Positions 16,819 to 25,649 of a DNA stretch of 38,323 nt are shown piece by piece. The stretch is from Pseudomonadales bacterium (GTDB lineage: Bacteria > Pseudomonadota > Gammaproteobacteria > Pseudomonadales > UBA7434). The number at the start of each line of letters is the position of its first letter. Position 1 is the stretch's first letter. The notes below the pieces were generated by a model. The model saw nothing but the letters and a program-made list of their open reading frames with translations, did not search any database and was not told the origin of the DNA. Position numbers and translations under genes: made by a program. The DNA is taken from NCBI GenBank assembly GCA_013043705.1, contig JABDNS010000021.1:1-38323 (forward strand), in the 5' to 3' direction.

Positions 16819-17487
16819 GTGGTGCCAGTGAAAAGCAAGCAAAACGGTTTTACGTTAATCGAGGCCCTGGTCTCGATGTTTATTTTTGCCTGGATTGGAC
16901 TTGGTTCATACCAGATCCTCGACCAAATCATTCGCGCGCAGCAGCAAAATGAAAAGTTCAGCCAGCAGCTGGCTACCTTGCAGCGGGCTTCATGGCAGTT
17001 TGCCCGCGATTTCAGGCAAATGGTCGACCGCGAAGTAATTGATGAATACGGCGAGCTACTACCAGCAATCGACACCGAACACGAAGACAGCTTGATTGAA
17101 TTTACTCGCGCAGGCTGGAGTAATCCATTGCAGTGGCCGCGCAGTGAGCTACAGCGCGTGGCCTACCGGATTGACTATCATCCGGACAGCGACGACCCCG
17201 ACAGCGAGTACTACCAGGACGAAGCGCTGTATCTTATTCGTATGTTCTGGCAAGTGCTCGATAGGGCTATTGACAGCGTGCCGATCGAGCAAGTGATGTT
17301 ACGTGATGTTGTCGATTTCAGGCCGCGATTCTATGACCCGGCCGGCGACGATTGGTCTGATGAAAAGATTATTGCCGCAGCACAAGGCAGCGGCAAAAGC
17401 AAAGAGCCCAAATTACCGGCTGCTGTAGAGCTGAGCGTGGTATTGGAAAACGATGCGGTATACAGCTACATCTTCAAGGTTCGTTAG
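16819..17487 (+). CDS. gspJ: Minor pseudopilin GspJ
   Basis: The protein has 222 residues from GTG 16819; an in-frame GTG at 16828 is also possible. The prepilin signal KQNG|FTLIEALVSMFIF has Glu at +5. GspJ features follow: QLATLQRASWQFARDFRQMVDREV, FTRAGWSNPLQWPRSELQRVAYRI and MLRDVVDFRPRFYD. It is part of the tip complex. Confidence 0.94.
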   Translation: MVPVKSKQNGFTLIEALVSMFIFAWIGLGSYQILDQIIRAQQQNEKFSQQLATLQRASWQFARDFRQMVDREVIDEYGELLPAIDTEHEDSLIEFTRAGWSNPLQWPRSELQRVAYRIDYHPDSDDPDSEYYQDEALYLIRMFWQVLDRAIDSVPIEQVMLRDVVDFRPRFYDPAGDDWSDEKIIAAAQGSGKSKEPKLPAAVELSVVLENDAVYSYIFKVR

Positions 17488-17488
17488 C

Positions 17489-18565
17489 ATGGCGAGCCTG
17501 CAAAAACAGCGCGGGGTCGCGCTGATCACCGTGTTAATGGTATTTGCGATTGCAACGCTGGTTGCAGGTAAGGTGATCGTTGGCAAATCCATAGACGTTC
17601 GTCGTGTGAATGGCATGATCAATCGCACGCAGGCTCATTACTACGCGCTGGCGGCGGAATCGCTGGCCATCCTGGCGCTGCGCGAGGATGACCAGAAAGA
17701 CATAGACGATAAAAAGCAGGGCGGGCAGCAGCTTCCGGATCACCTGGAAGAGCCCTGGGCGATGCCCAATATCGAATTCGAGATCGACAATATTGGCAAG
17801 GTCAACGTACAGATTGTGGACCTGAACCGATTTTATAACCTAAACAACCTGCGCCAGGCCGACGGCTTGGTGAATGAACAAGAGCTTGAACGTTTCCGCA
17901 ACCTGCTGGTGGAGTTGCGCCTCGATAATGAGTTGGCCGATAACCTTGCCGACTGGTTGGACGCCGACGACAAGGAGCTTGGCTACCTTAGTGAAAGCGA
18001 TGCTTATCTTAATCGCAGCCCGGCTTACCGCGCGGCTAACAAGCCGATGCAGGATATTAGCGAGCTGCGGCTTGTGAACGGTTTTGAGCCGGAGATCCTT
18101 GCAGTGCTGCTGCCTCATATTACGGTTGTTAATACCAGTGGCGTACTCGCACTCAACCTGAATACGGCAACCACTTATGCGCTGGCAACATTGCAAGAAA
18201 AAACTTCAAACCCGTTTGGAGAAGGTTTGAGCCTGAGCGCCGCGCAAAATATTGTCTCCGAGCGACCGTACGACGATAACAAGGATTTTGACAATCGCAG
18301 CGGTAGCCGCGAACTGCACACTAGCAGCAAGCGCTCGGGCACAGGCAATAATGCAAATGCCGAATACGGCAGCCTGGCGCATTACACTTTGTCCAGCGCT
18401 GTGTTCGAGATCAATATTCGTGCGCACTATGCTGGCCACACCGCATACCTGACCACGGTAGTCCAGCAACAGGGTAGCGGCAATGCGGCAAAGTACGTTG
18501 TGTTATCGCGCAAGGAAACCGATAATTCATGGCGCCTTGCCCAGTTTGCCGCCGCTGCCTCCTGA
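17489..18565 (+). CDS. gspK: Minor pseudopilin GspK
   Basis: I chose ATG 17489 (358 residues), one base after the gspJ stop; the frame is open 36 bases further up, inside gspJ. The signal KQRG|VALITVLMV lacks Glu at +5, as is normal for GspK, the tip subunit. The large alpha-helical domain shows AHYYALAAESLAILAL, VQIVDLNRFYNLNNLRQADG, LADWLDADDKELGYLSESDAYL and DISELRLVNGFEPEIL. GspK caps the GspI-GspJ tip. Confidence 0.95.
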   Translation: MASLQKQRGVALITVLMVFAIATLVAGKVIVGKSIDVRRVNGMINRTQAHYYALAAESLAILALREDDQKDIDDKKQGGQQLPDHLEEPWAMPNIEFEIDNIGKVNVQIVDLNRFYNLNNLRQADGLVNEQELERFRNLLVELRLDNELADNLADWLDADDKELGYLSESDAYLNRSPAYRAANKPMQDISELRLVNGFEPEILAVLLPHITVVNTSGVLALNLNTATTYALATLQEKTSNPFGEGLSLSAAQNIVSERPYDDNKDFDNRSGSRELHTSSKRSGTGNNANAEYGSLAHYTLSSAVFEINIRAHYAGHTAYLTTVVQQQGSGNAAKYVVLSRKETDNSWRLAQFAAAAS

Positions 18566-18568
18566 CCT

Positions 18569-20239
18569 ATGCCAGAGCTGCTTTGCCTACGTTTTCGCGA
18601 TAGCCATATATCGGCCGGTGCCTCTGTGGGCTGGACTTTATTGACCCCGGTCGGCCAGGTCGAGGCCAGTGGTCATGCCTTGCTGTCTGAGCTGGCCAAT
18701 GTGCTACCTGCGAGCGATAGCGCGCGACGCTGTATCGTAATCGTTGGTGGTGAGGCTGCTTTTCTAGGCAGCGTAGAGGTGCCACCCAAACAGCAGCGGC
18801 ATATAAAACAGCTGGTGCCTTTCCTGGTTGAAGAACAAATCGTTGAGCCGATTGAGGCCATGCACCTCGCAATGCCGGTGCTGCATGATGGTGAGCGCGT
18901 TGCAGTGGCTACGTTAAAGCGCGATTTAATGGAGGGCTGGCTTGCACAACTGCTGGCGTTCGATATCGCGCCCGATTACCTTTTCCTGGATGTACTCTGC
19001 GTGCCGTGCAGGCAAGGTGAATGGCAATTACTTTTCGACGCCGATCGCCTGCTGTTCCGCGATGGGCAACACAGCGGCATGCTGCTGACACCGCAAACCG
19101 CAGAAACAGTTTTGAAGCTCGCGCTTGCCGCTGCACCGGAACAGCAGCCCGACGATGCAGCGCTGCTGCCCGAACCCGATACGGACAATAGTAGTGTTGC
19201 CGTTGAGCCGGAATCAGACGATATTATTAATCGCGCTGCGCAAAGAGCCCAACGCGATGCGCTGGACGCTGCGAGTGCGGCCAGGGTGGTGCTGCTCGAT
19301 AGTGAAAAACAGGCGCATGAGCAAGCGGCGTTCGAGCAATTGCGCGCGGCGCGAAACCATGCAGAAGGCGCGCAGCTCGATTCGAATCAAGTACCATCTC
19401 CCAACCAGTCATCCCGGCAGGAAATCCCGCACGACCCGCACGAAGCAGCGCTGCTGGGCGAGGATTTTGTAAATCCGGCAGGCCGCGGTGGCGGGCAGCC
19501 CGCGCAAGCTGGTAAGGGGGGGGTTAATGTCGAAGGCAATCTCGAAGCTGATATCCAGGCGCGCAACCAGGCTATCCCGGAAAACTGGTTGGCAGAAATT
19601 GACGCGATGGTGCGCTCTGAAAACGTCAGCACCGCGCATGTTCGCTATAGTGAAACGGTTTCTGAAATGCTGGCAGTGAGTGCTGTGCAGTCGCTGGATA
19701 CATCGCTTAATCTTTTGCAGGGCGAGTTTCGGCCAGCAACTGCCAACGCCGAGCAGCGCCGTTTCTTACGCAAAATATCCGCTGCAGTAGCTGCCTGCGT
19801 TGCACTGTTCCTGGTCATTACCCTTGGTGGTGGTTTTTATCTTAATGCCCGTGCCGATCATTATTTCGATCGCAGCGTGGCAATGTATCGCGAGCTGTTT
19901 CCCAAGCAACGCAAGGTCATCGACCCGGTCAGGCAGATGAAGCGTCAATTGCGCGGCAGCAGTGTAGGCGCCACGACCTCCGACTTCCTGCCATTGCTCG
20001 ATGCCGCCTCACGCTCGCTGCAAAGTCTTGAAACTACAGATGGCGAAGAGCCTGCTATCCAGCAACTACGCTACGATACGCAACGCGGTCATATCGCGAT
20101 TGATTTGCATGCCAGCAATATTGATCAACTGGAAGCGTATCGTGACCTGCTTACCGCCGAGGGGCTTGAAGTGGATATTCTCTCGGCCAACCAGGACGGT
20201 GATTCAATAAAGGGCCGCATCCAGGTAGGCCGCTCATGA
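18569..20239 (+). CDS. gspL: Type II secretion protein GspL with large linker insert
   Basis: At 556 residues this is about 150 longer than usual. Residues 1-185 form the cytoplasmic actin-like domain that recruits GspE (CIVIVGGEAAFLGSVEVP, QLVPFLVEEQIVEPIEAMH). Residues about 190-365 are an extra stretch rich in Asp, Glu, Ala, Gln and Gly with no fold I recognise. The normal juxtamembrane motif SLNLLQGEF follows (389-397), then a membrane helix (about 403-426), then the periplasmic ferredoxin-like domain. A run of eight G at 19516-19523 encodes Gly-Gly inside the insert. The ends match GspL well, so this is one gene and not a misjoined pair. Confidence 0.93.
   Translation: MPELLCLRFRDSHISAGASVGWTLLTPVGQVEASGHALLSELANVLPASDSARRCIVIVGGEAAFLGSVEVPPKQQRHIKQLVPFLVEEQIVEPIEAMHLAMPVLHDGERVAVATLKRDLMEGWLAQLLAFDIAPDYLFLDVLCVPCRQGEWQLLFDADRLLFRDGQHSGMLLTPQTAETVLKLALAAAPEQQPDDAALLPEPDTDNSSVAVEPESDDIINRAAQRAQRDALDAASAARVVLLDSEKQAHEQAAFEQLRAARNHAEGAQLDSNQVPSPNQSSRQEIPHDPHEAALLGEDFVNPAGRGGGQPAQAGKGGVNVEGNLEADIQARNQAIPENWLAEIDAMVRSENVSTAHVRYSETVSEMLAVSAVQSLDTSLNLLQGEFRPATANAEQRRFLRKISAAVAACVALFLVITLGGGFYLNARADHYFDRSVAMYRELFPKQRKVIDPVRQMKRQLRGSSVGATTSDFLPLLDAASRSLQSLETTDGEEPAIQQLRYDTQRGHIAIDLHASNIDQLEAYRDLLTAEGLEVDILSANQDGDSIKGRIQVGRS
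19516..19523 (+). repeat. Run of eight G inside gspL
   Basis: Eight consecutive G lie in the coding strand within the linker insert of gspL. The frame is intact as read. Homopolymer G runs of this length are prone to slippage and to sequencing error. Confidence 0.85.
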
Positions 20240-20790
20240 ATAGTCGCATAACCGCCATTCGCGAGCGATTTGACGAAGAATTGGAACAGACCGTTGCCAG
20301 GGTCAAAGCGAACAATAGCTACCAGCAACTCGAGCGCCGCTATCTTGGCTTGTCGGATCGAGATCGCAGGCTGGTTAACTGGCTGGCACTGGCACTGGCT
20401 TTGTTTATTGCCTGGCGGCTGGTTTTTGGCCCGGCGTTGGGCTATTTGGATAGCGCGAGCAATCAATACCAAAAACAGCTCGCCAATTACGGCTGGATGC
20501 AGGAAGAGGTGCCCAAGACTAAGGCGCTGCTGGATGCTGGCGCCACTGTTCGCGAAGGTTCACTGCTAAGCGTTGCCTCCGCAACGGCCAAGAATCACGA
20601 GCTTAGCTTCAGCCGCTTTGAGCCAATCGGCGATGATCGCGTGCGCTTGTGGCTCGAGCAGGTGGTTTTTAACAATGTCGTCAGTTGGCTTGGCGAGCTT
20701 GAAGAGCAGCATGGCGTTAGCGCCATCGATATTTCACTCGATAGCGCGGCTCCGGGCTATGTGAGTGTCCGCCTCACATTGCAAGGCTGA
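20236..20790 (+). CDS. gspM: Type II secretion protein GspM
   Basis: The protein has 184 residues. A short cytoplasmic N-terminus, a membrane helix at about residues 48-70 (LVNWLALALALFIAWRLVF) and a periplasmic domain with a repeated alpha-beta pattern agree with GspM. It partners GspL in the assembly platform. It overlaps gspL by four bases. gspN, which often follows, is absent. Confidence 0.92.
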   Translation: MNSRITAIRERFDEELEQTVARVKANNSYQQLERRYLGLSDRDRRLVNWLALALALFIAWRLVFGPALGYLDSASNQYQKQLANYGWMQEEVPKTKALLDAGATVREGSLLSVASATAKNHELSFSRFEPIGDDRVRLWLEQVVFNNVVSWLGELEEQHGVSAIDISLDSAAPGYVSVRLTLQG

Positions 20791-20804
20791 TCGCCCGCGT
20801 CGTT

Positions 20805-21818
20805 ATGTACCTCGATTTTTTTGGTTTGCACGAAAAGCCGTTCTCGATTGCGCCCGACCCGCGTTATCTGTATATGACTGAGCAGCATCGCGAAGCAATG
20901 GCGCACCTGATGTTTGGCATTAGCGACGAAGGCGGTTTTATTTTACTGACCGGTGAAATAGGCACCGGTAAAACCACTATCTGTCGCGGCTTGCTCAACC
21001 AACTGCCCGATGATGTTGATATTGCGTTTATTATTAACCCAAGGCTTTCTGCCACCGAAATGCTGCAGTCGGTTTGCGATGATCTTGGTGTTGATTATGC
21101 CGATGGCGCGTCGTTAAAAGTACTGGTCGATGCACTCAATCACTTTCTACTCGAGTCTTATGCGCGCGGTCGTAACACAATACTTATTATCGATGAGGCG
21201 CAGAATCTTTCTGACGAAGTGCTGGAGCAGCTGCGCTTGCTAACCAATCTTGAAACCAGCGAAAAGAAACTGCTGCAACTGATTTTACTTGGCCAGCCCG
21301 AGTTGAACGACAAGCTAGCCCAGCCCAGTTTAAAGCAGCTAGCCCAGCGCGTGACGGCGCGTTTTCACCTGAAAGCGCTCAGTTACAGTGAAATGGTGGA
21401 ATATATTGCGCACCGGCTTCACGTAGCAGGTTTTCGCGGCGAGATTTTTTCGCGCCCCGCGCTAAAACACATCTACGCGCGCAGTGGTGGTATTCCCCGG
21501 CTTGTGAACGTAATTTGTGACCGCGCTATGTTGGGCGCCTATACCAGCGGCGAACTCATGGTTGAATATCCCTTGGTTGCCACCGCGTGTAAGGAAGTAT
21601 TGCAAGTTGGCCCCGATGGCGGCCATTCGCGCTGGTTACCCGAGGGCAGCGCGCGCAATGTGGGTATGGGTTTGCTGGCCGCGCTGCTGTTGGCGGCCTT
21701 GCTTTATGCAGCAATGAGTAGCGGTTTGCATGAGCGCATCCAGCAGTATTTTATGGCGGCGGACGAAGCCGGCTTTGCACAGGTGGGCGCAGTGATAGAG
21801 CGCGGTAAGCAGGCCTAG
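20805..21818 (+). CDS. gspA: GspA/ExeA-like AAA ATPase, short form
   Basis: The protein has 337 residues. An ExeA-type AAA ATPase fills residues 1-270: it opens with MYLDFFGLHEKPFSIAPDPR, has Walker A GEIGTGKT at 50-57, Walker B TILIIDEAQNLS, and LLTNLETSEKKLLQLILLGQPEL. A single membrane helix lies at about residues 284-305, and only about 30 residues remain after it. Aeromonas ExeA continues into a periplasmic peptidoglycan-binding domain (about 550 residues in all), which is missing here. GspA works with GspB to pass the secretin through peptidoglycan. It follows gspM by 14 bases and precedes gspB by two. Confidence 0.88.
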   Translation: MYLDFFGLHEKPFSIAPDPRYLYMTEQHREAMAHLMFGISDEGGFILLTGEIGTGKTTICRGLLNQLPDDVDIAFIINPRLSATEMLQSVCDDLGVDYADGASLKVLVDALNHFLLESYARGRNTILIIDEAQNLSDEVLEQLRLLTNLETSEKKLLQLILLGQPELNDKLAQPSLKQLAQRVTARFHLKALSYSEMVEYIAHRLHVAGFRGEIFSRPALKHIYARSGGIPRLVNVICDRAMLGAYTSGELMVEYPLVATACKEVLQVGPDGGHSRWLPEGSARNVGMGLLAALLLAALLYAAMSSGLHERIQQYFMAADEAGFAQVGAVIERGKQA

Positions 21819-21820
21819 CG

Positions 21821-22531
21821 ATGTCTTTTATACTCGACGCGATAAAGAAGTCGGAAGACGAGCGGCAGCGCAGCAAGGGCCCCGATGTCTATTCGCTACA
21901 AAACGGTGCAGGGCGCCATCGCGAACCGGCACCGGCGTGGCTGCGTATTTTGTTGCTGTTGCTTTCGATTGCCATTATCAGCTGGATTGCACTGTGGCTA
22001 TGGCCGCAGATGAATAAGCAGTTCGGTTTGGCAGGCGGGCAAGCCACGCAAAACAGTGATACGGGCGCCGTACCGCAGCGCGAGACCAATATGGCTGCAC
22101 AGCCTATGGCTACTGGCCCCGCGGCGTCTTCGGACACGCCTCCTGGCGGCCCCGGGAAGCCAGGTGTAACGTCAAAAGTGACACCCGCAAATACTGCGGC
22201 ACCAAGCCAAGCCTATCCTGCCGCCGATGCCACTGCTAGTGGTTCGGGCGAACGCAGTTACGCCAGCGATGACTCGCTTCCGCCCCGGCATTTGATAAAA
22301 GAGTTGTGGGAGCTGCCTGCCGATTACCAGTCTACTGTGCCAGATTTAAAATTTTCGTTTCATGTATATAGCCCCAACCCCGACAAGCGCACCATCATTA
22401 TTAATGGCAGGCGGGTACGCGAGGGCCAGATGGTTACCAGCCAGATGCGCTTGCGTGTGATTACCGACACGGGCGTAATATGTCATTATCGCGGCCGCTT
22501 TTTTCACGTAGACGTGGTTGAAAAGTGGTAA
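21821..22531 (+). CDS. gspB: GspB/ExeB-like protein
   Basis: The protein has 236 residues. It starts MSFILDAIKKSEDERQR, the classic GspB opening, followed by a membrane helix at about residues 40-61, a Pro/Ala/Gly/Thr-rich periplasmic linker (about 65-150), and a C-terminal GspB domain with LKFSFHVYSPNPDKRTIIING. GspB/ExeB partners GspA in secretin insertion. The proline-rich linker is normal for the family. It is the last T2SS gene of the plus-strand run. Confidence 0.9.
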   Translation: MSFILDAIKKSEDERQRSKGPDVYSLQNGAGRHREPAPAWLRILLLLLSIAIISWIALWLWPQMNKQFGLAGGQATQNSDTGAVPQRETNMAAQPMATGPAASSDTPPGGPGKPGVTSKVTPANTAAPSQAYPAADATASGSGERSYASDDSLPPRHLIKELWELPADYQSTVPDLKFSFHVYSPNPDKRTIIINGRRVREGQMVTSQMRLRVITDTGVICHYRGRFFHVDVVEKW

Positions 22532-22598
22532 CGGGTGTTCCACTTAGTCAAATAGCAGTGCACACCACACCAATCCTTGCACAACAGCCGCGTTAGCA

Positions 22599-25500
22599 AT
22601 GGGCGTCGGAAACTCAAATTTGCAGCCGGCGCTGCCACTGCATGCACTATTGCAGAATGGGCTTATTCTCACGCCTAATAAACGCCTGGCCGCCTGGTTA
22701 CATGAGCAGCTCATTGCATGCCGCGTCAATCGTGATGCAGGCGCTTCGAATCAAGCTGCGCAAACGGTTTTGTGTTTGCCCGCGGTGATACCGTTTTCTA
22801 CATGGTTAGAGCAGCTTGGTAATTTCGCGCAACTCTCCGGCCTGTTAACAGAAACGCGATTACTCGACACCAACGAAGAACTAATACTCTGGCAGCAAGT
22901 GATTACGGCCGATCCGCCCGAAGGTCTGTTATCCGCTGCAGCCATTGCACGCGAGTGCCAAACTGCTGTCAATCGCATAGCGCAGTGGCAAATAGACCTG
23001 GCCAGCTATCGATTCGAAATATCCAGCTTTGTGGATGGCGCGGCTTTTCTTGAATGGCACCGAGCGATGCTGGCTCTGCTGCAAACCCGGTCGCTCAGCT
23101 GTGGCTGGCAGCGCCAGCTAGCGTTGCTTGCTTTGCCAGCGGAAGACAGAGCGTTGTTGTGCGATTGCGTGTCTAACGCTAACTTGCCTCGCAATGCGAG
23201 CACAGTTGTCGCGCTTTACGGCTTCAATTCCCTAACGCCGCTACAAAATAAATTAATAGCGGCTTTCTCGTTTGCGCCGGCGCCGGCGCCAGCGTCAACA
23301 AGCGCCAGCGATATGGCGGCTGATGCTTTGCATTTCAACGCTGCGGCATGCAGTTATCGACTTGAGCGCAAGCCTGAAGCAATCGCGATCCAGCCTTGCC
23401 AGATAGCGCAACGGGAGTGGCAGCTGGCCGCACAGTGGGCTGCCGGGATAAAAGCCCGGGAACCTGGTGCTCGTGTGGCCGTTGTCGTGCCCTCACTCGC
23501 CGAGGAACGGCTGGCGCTGGTTCGTATTTTCAAGCAGTCTCTGCAGGCGCCGTTCGATGCAACTGGTTTTGAATCAGCAAGCGATCAAAGCAGTCGCAGT
23601 TCTGGTGGCGAAAGTTTTGCGCAAAATACTGACGACGCTGCGGCAGCATTCGACCGGGTTGAAGTCAGCGTGGGCGAGCCGCTGGCATCGGTACCGCTGG
23701 TGCGCGATGCGTTGCTATTGTTTGAATCTTATATACATGCATTGCCCTGGCAGCGTTGGTCCGGTTTACTTCAATCCAACTACCTGTGGCCCGTGCTTCT
23801 CGACTCGGCGGCACGGCGTGCCGTTTTGCAGGCCATGCTGGCCAGTGGAGAAAAGCAGTTTCGCCTGCAGGAATTACCCGAGCTGCTGCATTGGTTTGCA
23901 GCGCAGCAAAAAAGCAATCACCGGCAAACCGTGCCGGCCGCGATGCAAGCCGTCCAGCGCGCGTCGAAAGCATTACACGGCAGTTATCGGGAGCTTGCGC
24001 AATCCAATGCAATGCGCGCGCATAGCAAGCAGCACGCCACGCTGTCGCAGTGGTACGATACTTGCGCGAAGGTTTTATCTGCATTCGGCTGGCCGGGTGC
24101 CCGCAGCCTTGACAGCATCGAGTACCAGCAACGCGAAGCGCTATTAGAGTGGCAAGCACAGCTGTGGCGTGTTGATAGCTTGCAGGGCGAGCTGGACGCG
24201 GCTTCAGCGTTGCGTATATTCAGGCAGCAGCTGCGCAGCAAAGTATTTCACGCACAAACCCGGCGCGTTACAGGCTGGCCGCCCGTACAGGTGCTCGGCG
24301 TGCTAGAGGCCGAAGGGATGTTATTTGACTACCTGTGGCTAGGTGGTTTGTCAGAAAGACAGTGGCCGCTGCCGGCCGCTACCGCATCACTACTGCCAGC
24401 ACGATTACAAGCGGAGCAATCGATGCCGGGCGCGAATGCCGCATCCGAGCTCGAGTATGCGCGCAGAACTACGCACAACTTGCTTTACAGTGCCAGGCAG
24501 GTCGTTGTTTCCTATCTTGCGCAGCAAGATGCGCTGCCTGCCGCATTGTCCCCGTTGCTGCGCGAAGAGCTGAATCGCTGTAAAACCTGCCGTGCCACTG
24601 AATTCCCTATCAATACAACATCCGCGGTAAACGATTGGCCGGTGTGCAAAGCGGCGACGCTGGAGTTTTGCCAGGATGACTACGGGCTGGCATTGGCAGC
24701 TAGCACAGCGGAATCTCATTCCGGCAAACCGGCAGTCAGTATGCAACTGCTTGGCGATTACGCGCTAAGCCCTCTGTATGCTTATCTCAAGCATCGTTTG
24801 TGCATCTTGCCGGTTGATGAGCCAGTTGCCGGGCTGGATGCACGCGCTAGCGGTACCGTTGTGCACGCAGCGTTGGAGCAGCTGTTCCAAACACTTGATT
24901 CACAGCAGAAGATTGCCAGCGTTAACGACGAGCAAATGCGGCAATTAATTGCTACGGCATTGGATAAGGCAGCCGTTGCCTACTCTGCTCGACGCTACAA
25001 AGCGATACCCGACCCGCTGCTGCAGTTGCAGCTAGGCGTGCTGTCTCGTCGGCTTCTGGCGTGGCTTGCGTTCGAGCGCCAGCGACCTGCGTTCGAGGTG
25101 TTATTGACCGAGGCTGATATTGCTTACGATACCGCGACGTTGCGTGCGCAGGGCAGGATAGATCGTGTTGATCGACTTGCCGATGGCAGCTTGCTGGTTA
25201 TCGATTACAAAACCGGCGCTGCCAGCATGACAGGCTGGTTTGACCAGCGGCTTGCTGCACCACAGCTGCCTGGTTATGCGCTGGCACTCGCTGCGCAGCG
25301 AGAGGAGCGCATAGCGGGTATTGCCTATGGCATGGTTTTCGCTCCGGAACCAAAGTTGCTGGGTATTGGCGATGAGGCCGGCGGGGCTATTGAGCATGCT
25401 GCGGTTATTGAATCGGCTACATTCCGCGGTGCCGGCGCAAAAAGTTTTGACGCGCTGCGCGAGCATTGGGTGGCCGCAATTGATGTGCTGTTGCAAGAAA

Positions 25501-25649
25501 TAGCGCAGGGCTATGCGGCGCATCTCACAGCTCCCGGCAAAGCCAACGATTATCGGCTGCAGCCCTATGCAGCGCTGTTACGCGAATATATTGACAGCGA
25601 TTCGCTGTACGCCGGCAGCGCGGTAGATTCCCGCGCGGAAGGCGCATGA
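22599..25649 (+). CDS. AddB-like RecB-family nuclease, probable DNA repair protein
   Basis: This is a 1016-residue protein. The N-terminus (ILTPNKRLAAWLHEQL) resembles the degenerate helicase half of AddB-type proteins, with no proper Walker A. The C-terminus has a RecB-type PD-(D/E)XK nuclease: GTVVHAALEQLF (about residue 755), RIDRVD (about 852), VIDYKTG (about 868) and LPGYALAL. It matches the family annotated as probable DNA repair protein (TIGR03623, from memory). The four Cys that hold the Fe-S cluster in Bacillus AddB are not seen around the nuclease end. It overlaps the following helicase gene by four bases (ATGA). A GCGCCG triplet-like run near 23275 encodes PAPAPAS. Confidence 0.82.
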   Translation: MGVGNSNLQPALPLHALLQNGLILTPNKRLAAWLHEQLIACRVNRDAGASNQAAQTVLCLPAVIPFSTWLEQLGNFAQLSGLLTETRLLDTNEELILWQQVITADPPEGLLSAAAIARECQTAVNRIAQWQIDLASYRFEISSFVDGAAFLEWHRAMLALLQTRSLSCGWQRQLALLALPAEDRALLCDCVSNANLPRNASTVVALYGFNSLTPLQNKLIAAFSFAPAPAPASTSASDMAADALHFNAAACSYRLERKPEAIAIQPCQIAQREWQLAAQWAAGIKAREPGARVAVVVPSLAEERLALVRIFKQSLQAPFDATGFESASDQSSRSSGGESFAQNTDDAAAAFDRVEVSVGEPLASVPLVRDALLLFESYIHALPWQRWSGLLQSNYLWPVLLDSAARRAVLQAMLASGEKQFRLQELPELLHWFAAQQKSNHRQTVPAAMQAVQRASKALHGSYRELAQSNAMRAHSKQHATLSQWYDTCAKVLSAFGWPGARSLDSIEYQQREALLEWQAQLWRVDSLQGELDAASALRIFRQQLRSKVFHAQTRRVTGWPPVQVLGVLEAEGMLFDYLWLGGLSERQWPLPAATASLLPARLQAEQSMPGANAASELEYARRTTHNLLYSARQVVVSYLAQQDALPAALSPLLREELNRCKTCRATEFPINTTSAVNDWPVCKAATLEFCQDDYGLALAASTAESHSGKPAVSMQLLGDYALSPLYAYLKHRLCILPVDEPVAGLDARASGTVVHAALEQLFQTLDSQQKIASVNDEQMRQLIATALDKAAVAYSARRYKAIPDPLLQLQLGVLSRRLLAWLAFERQRPAFEVLLTEADIAYDTATLRAQGRIDRVDRLADGSLLVIDYKTGAASMTGWFDQRLAAPQLPGYALALAAQREERIAGIAYGMVFAPEPKLLGIGDEAGGAIEHAAVIESATFRGAGAKSFDALREHWVAAIDVLLQEIAQGYAAHLTAPGKANDYRLQPYAALLREYIDSDSLYAGSAVDSRAEGA

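Noticed and set aside
23275-23310. GCGCCG-rich run in the AddB-like gene as a possible unstable repeat
   Set aside because: It encodes a short Pro/Ala linker of a kind common in this protein family's variable regions and has only about three units.
23665-24159. Overlapping frames on both strands inside the AddB-like gene
   Set aside because: Shadows in GC-rich coding DNA; the 1016-residue frame carries the nuclease motifs.
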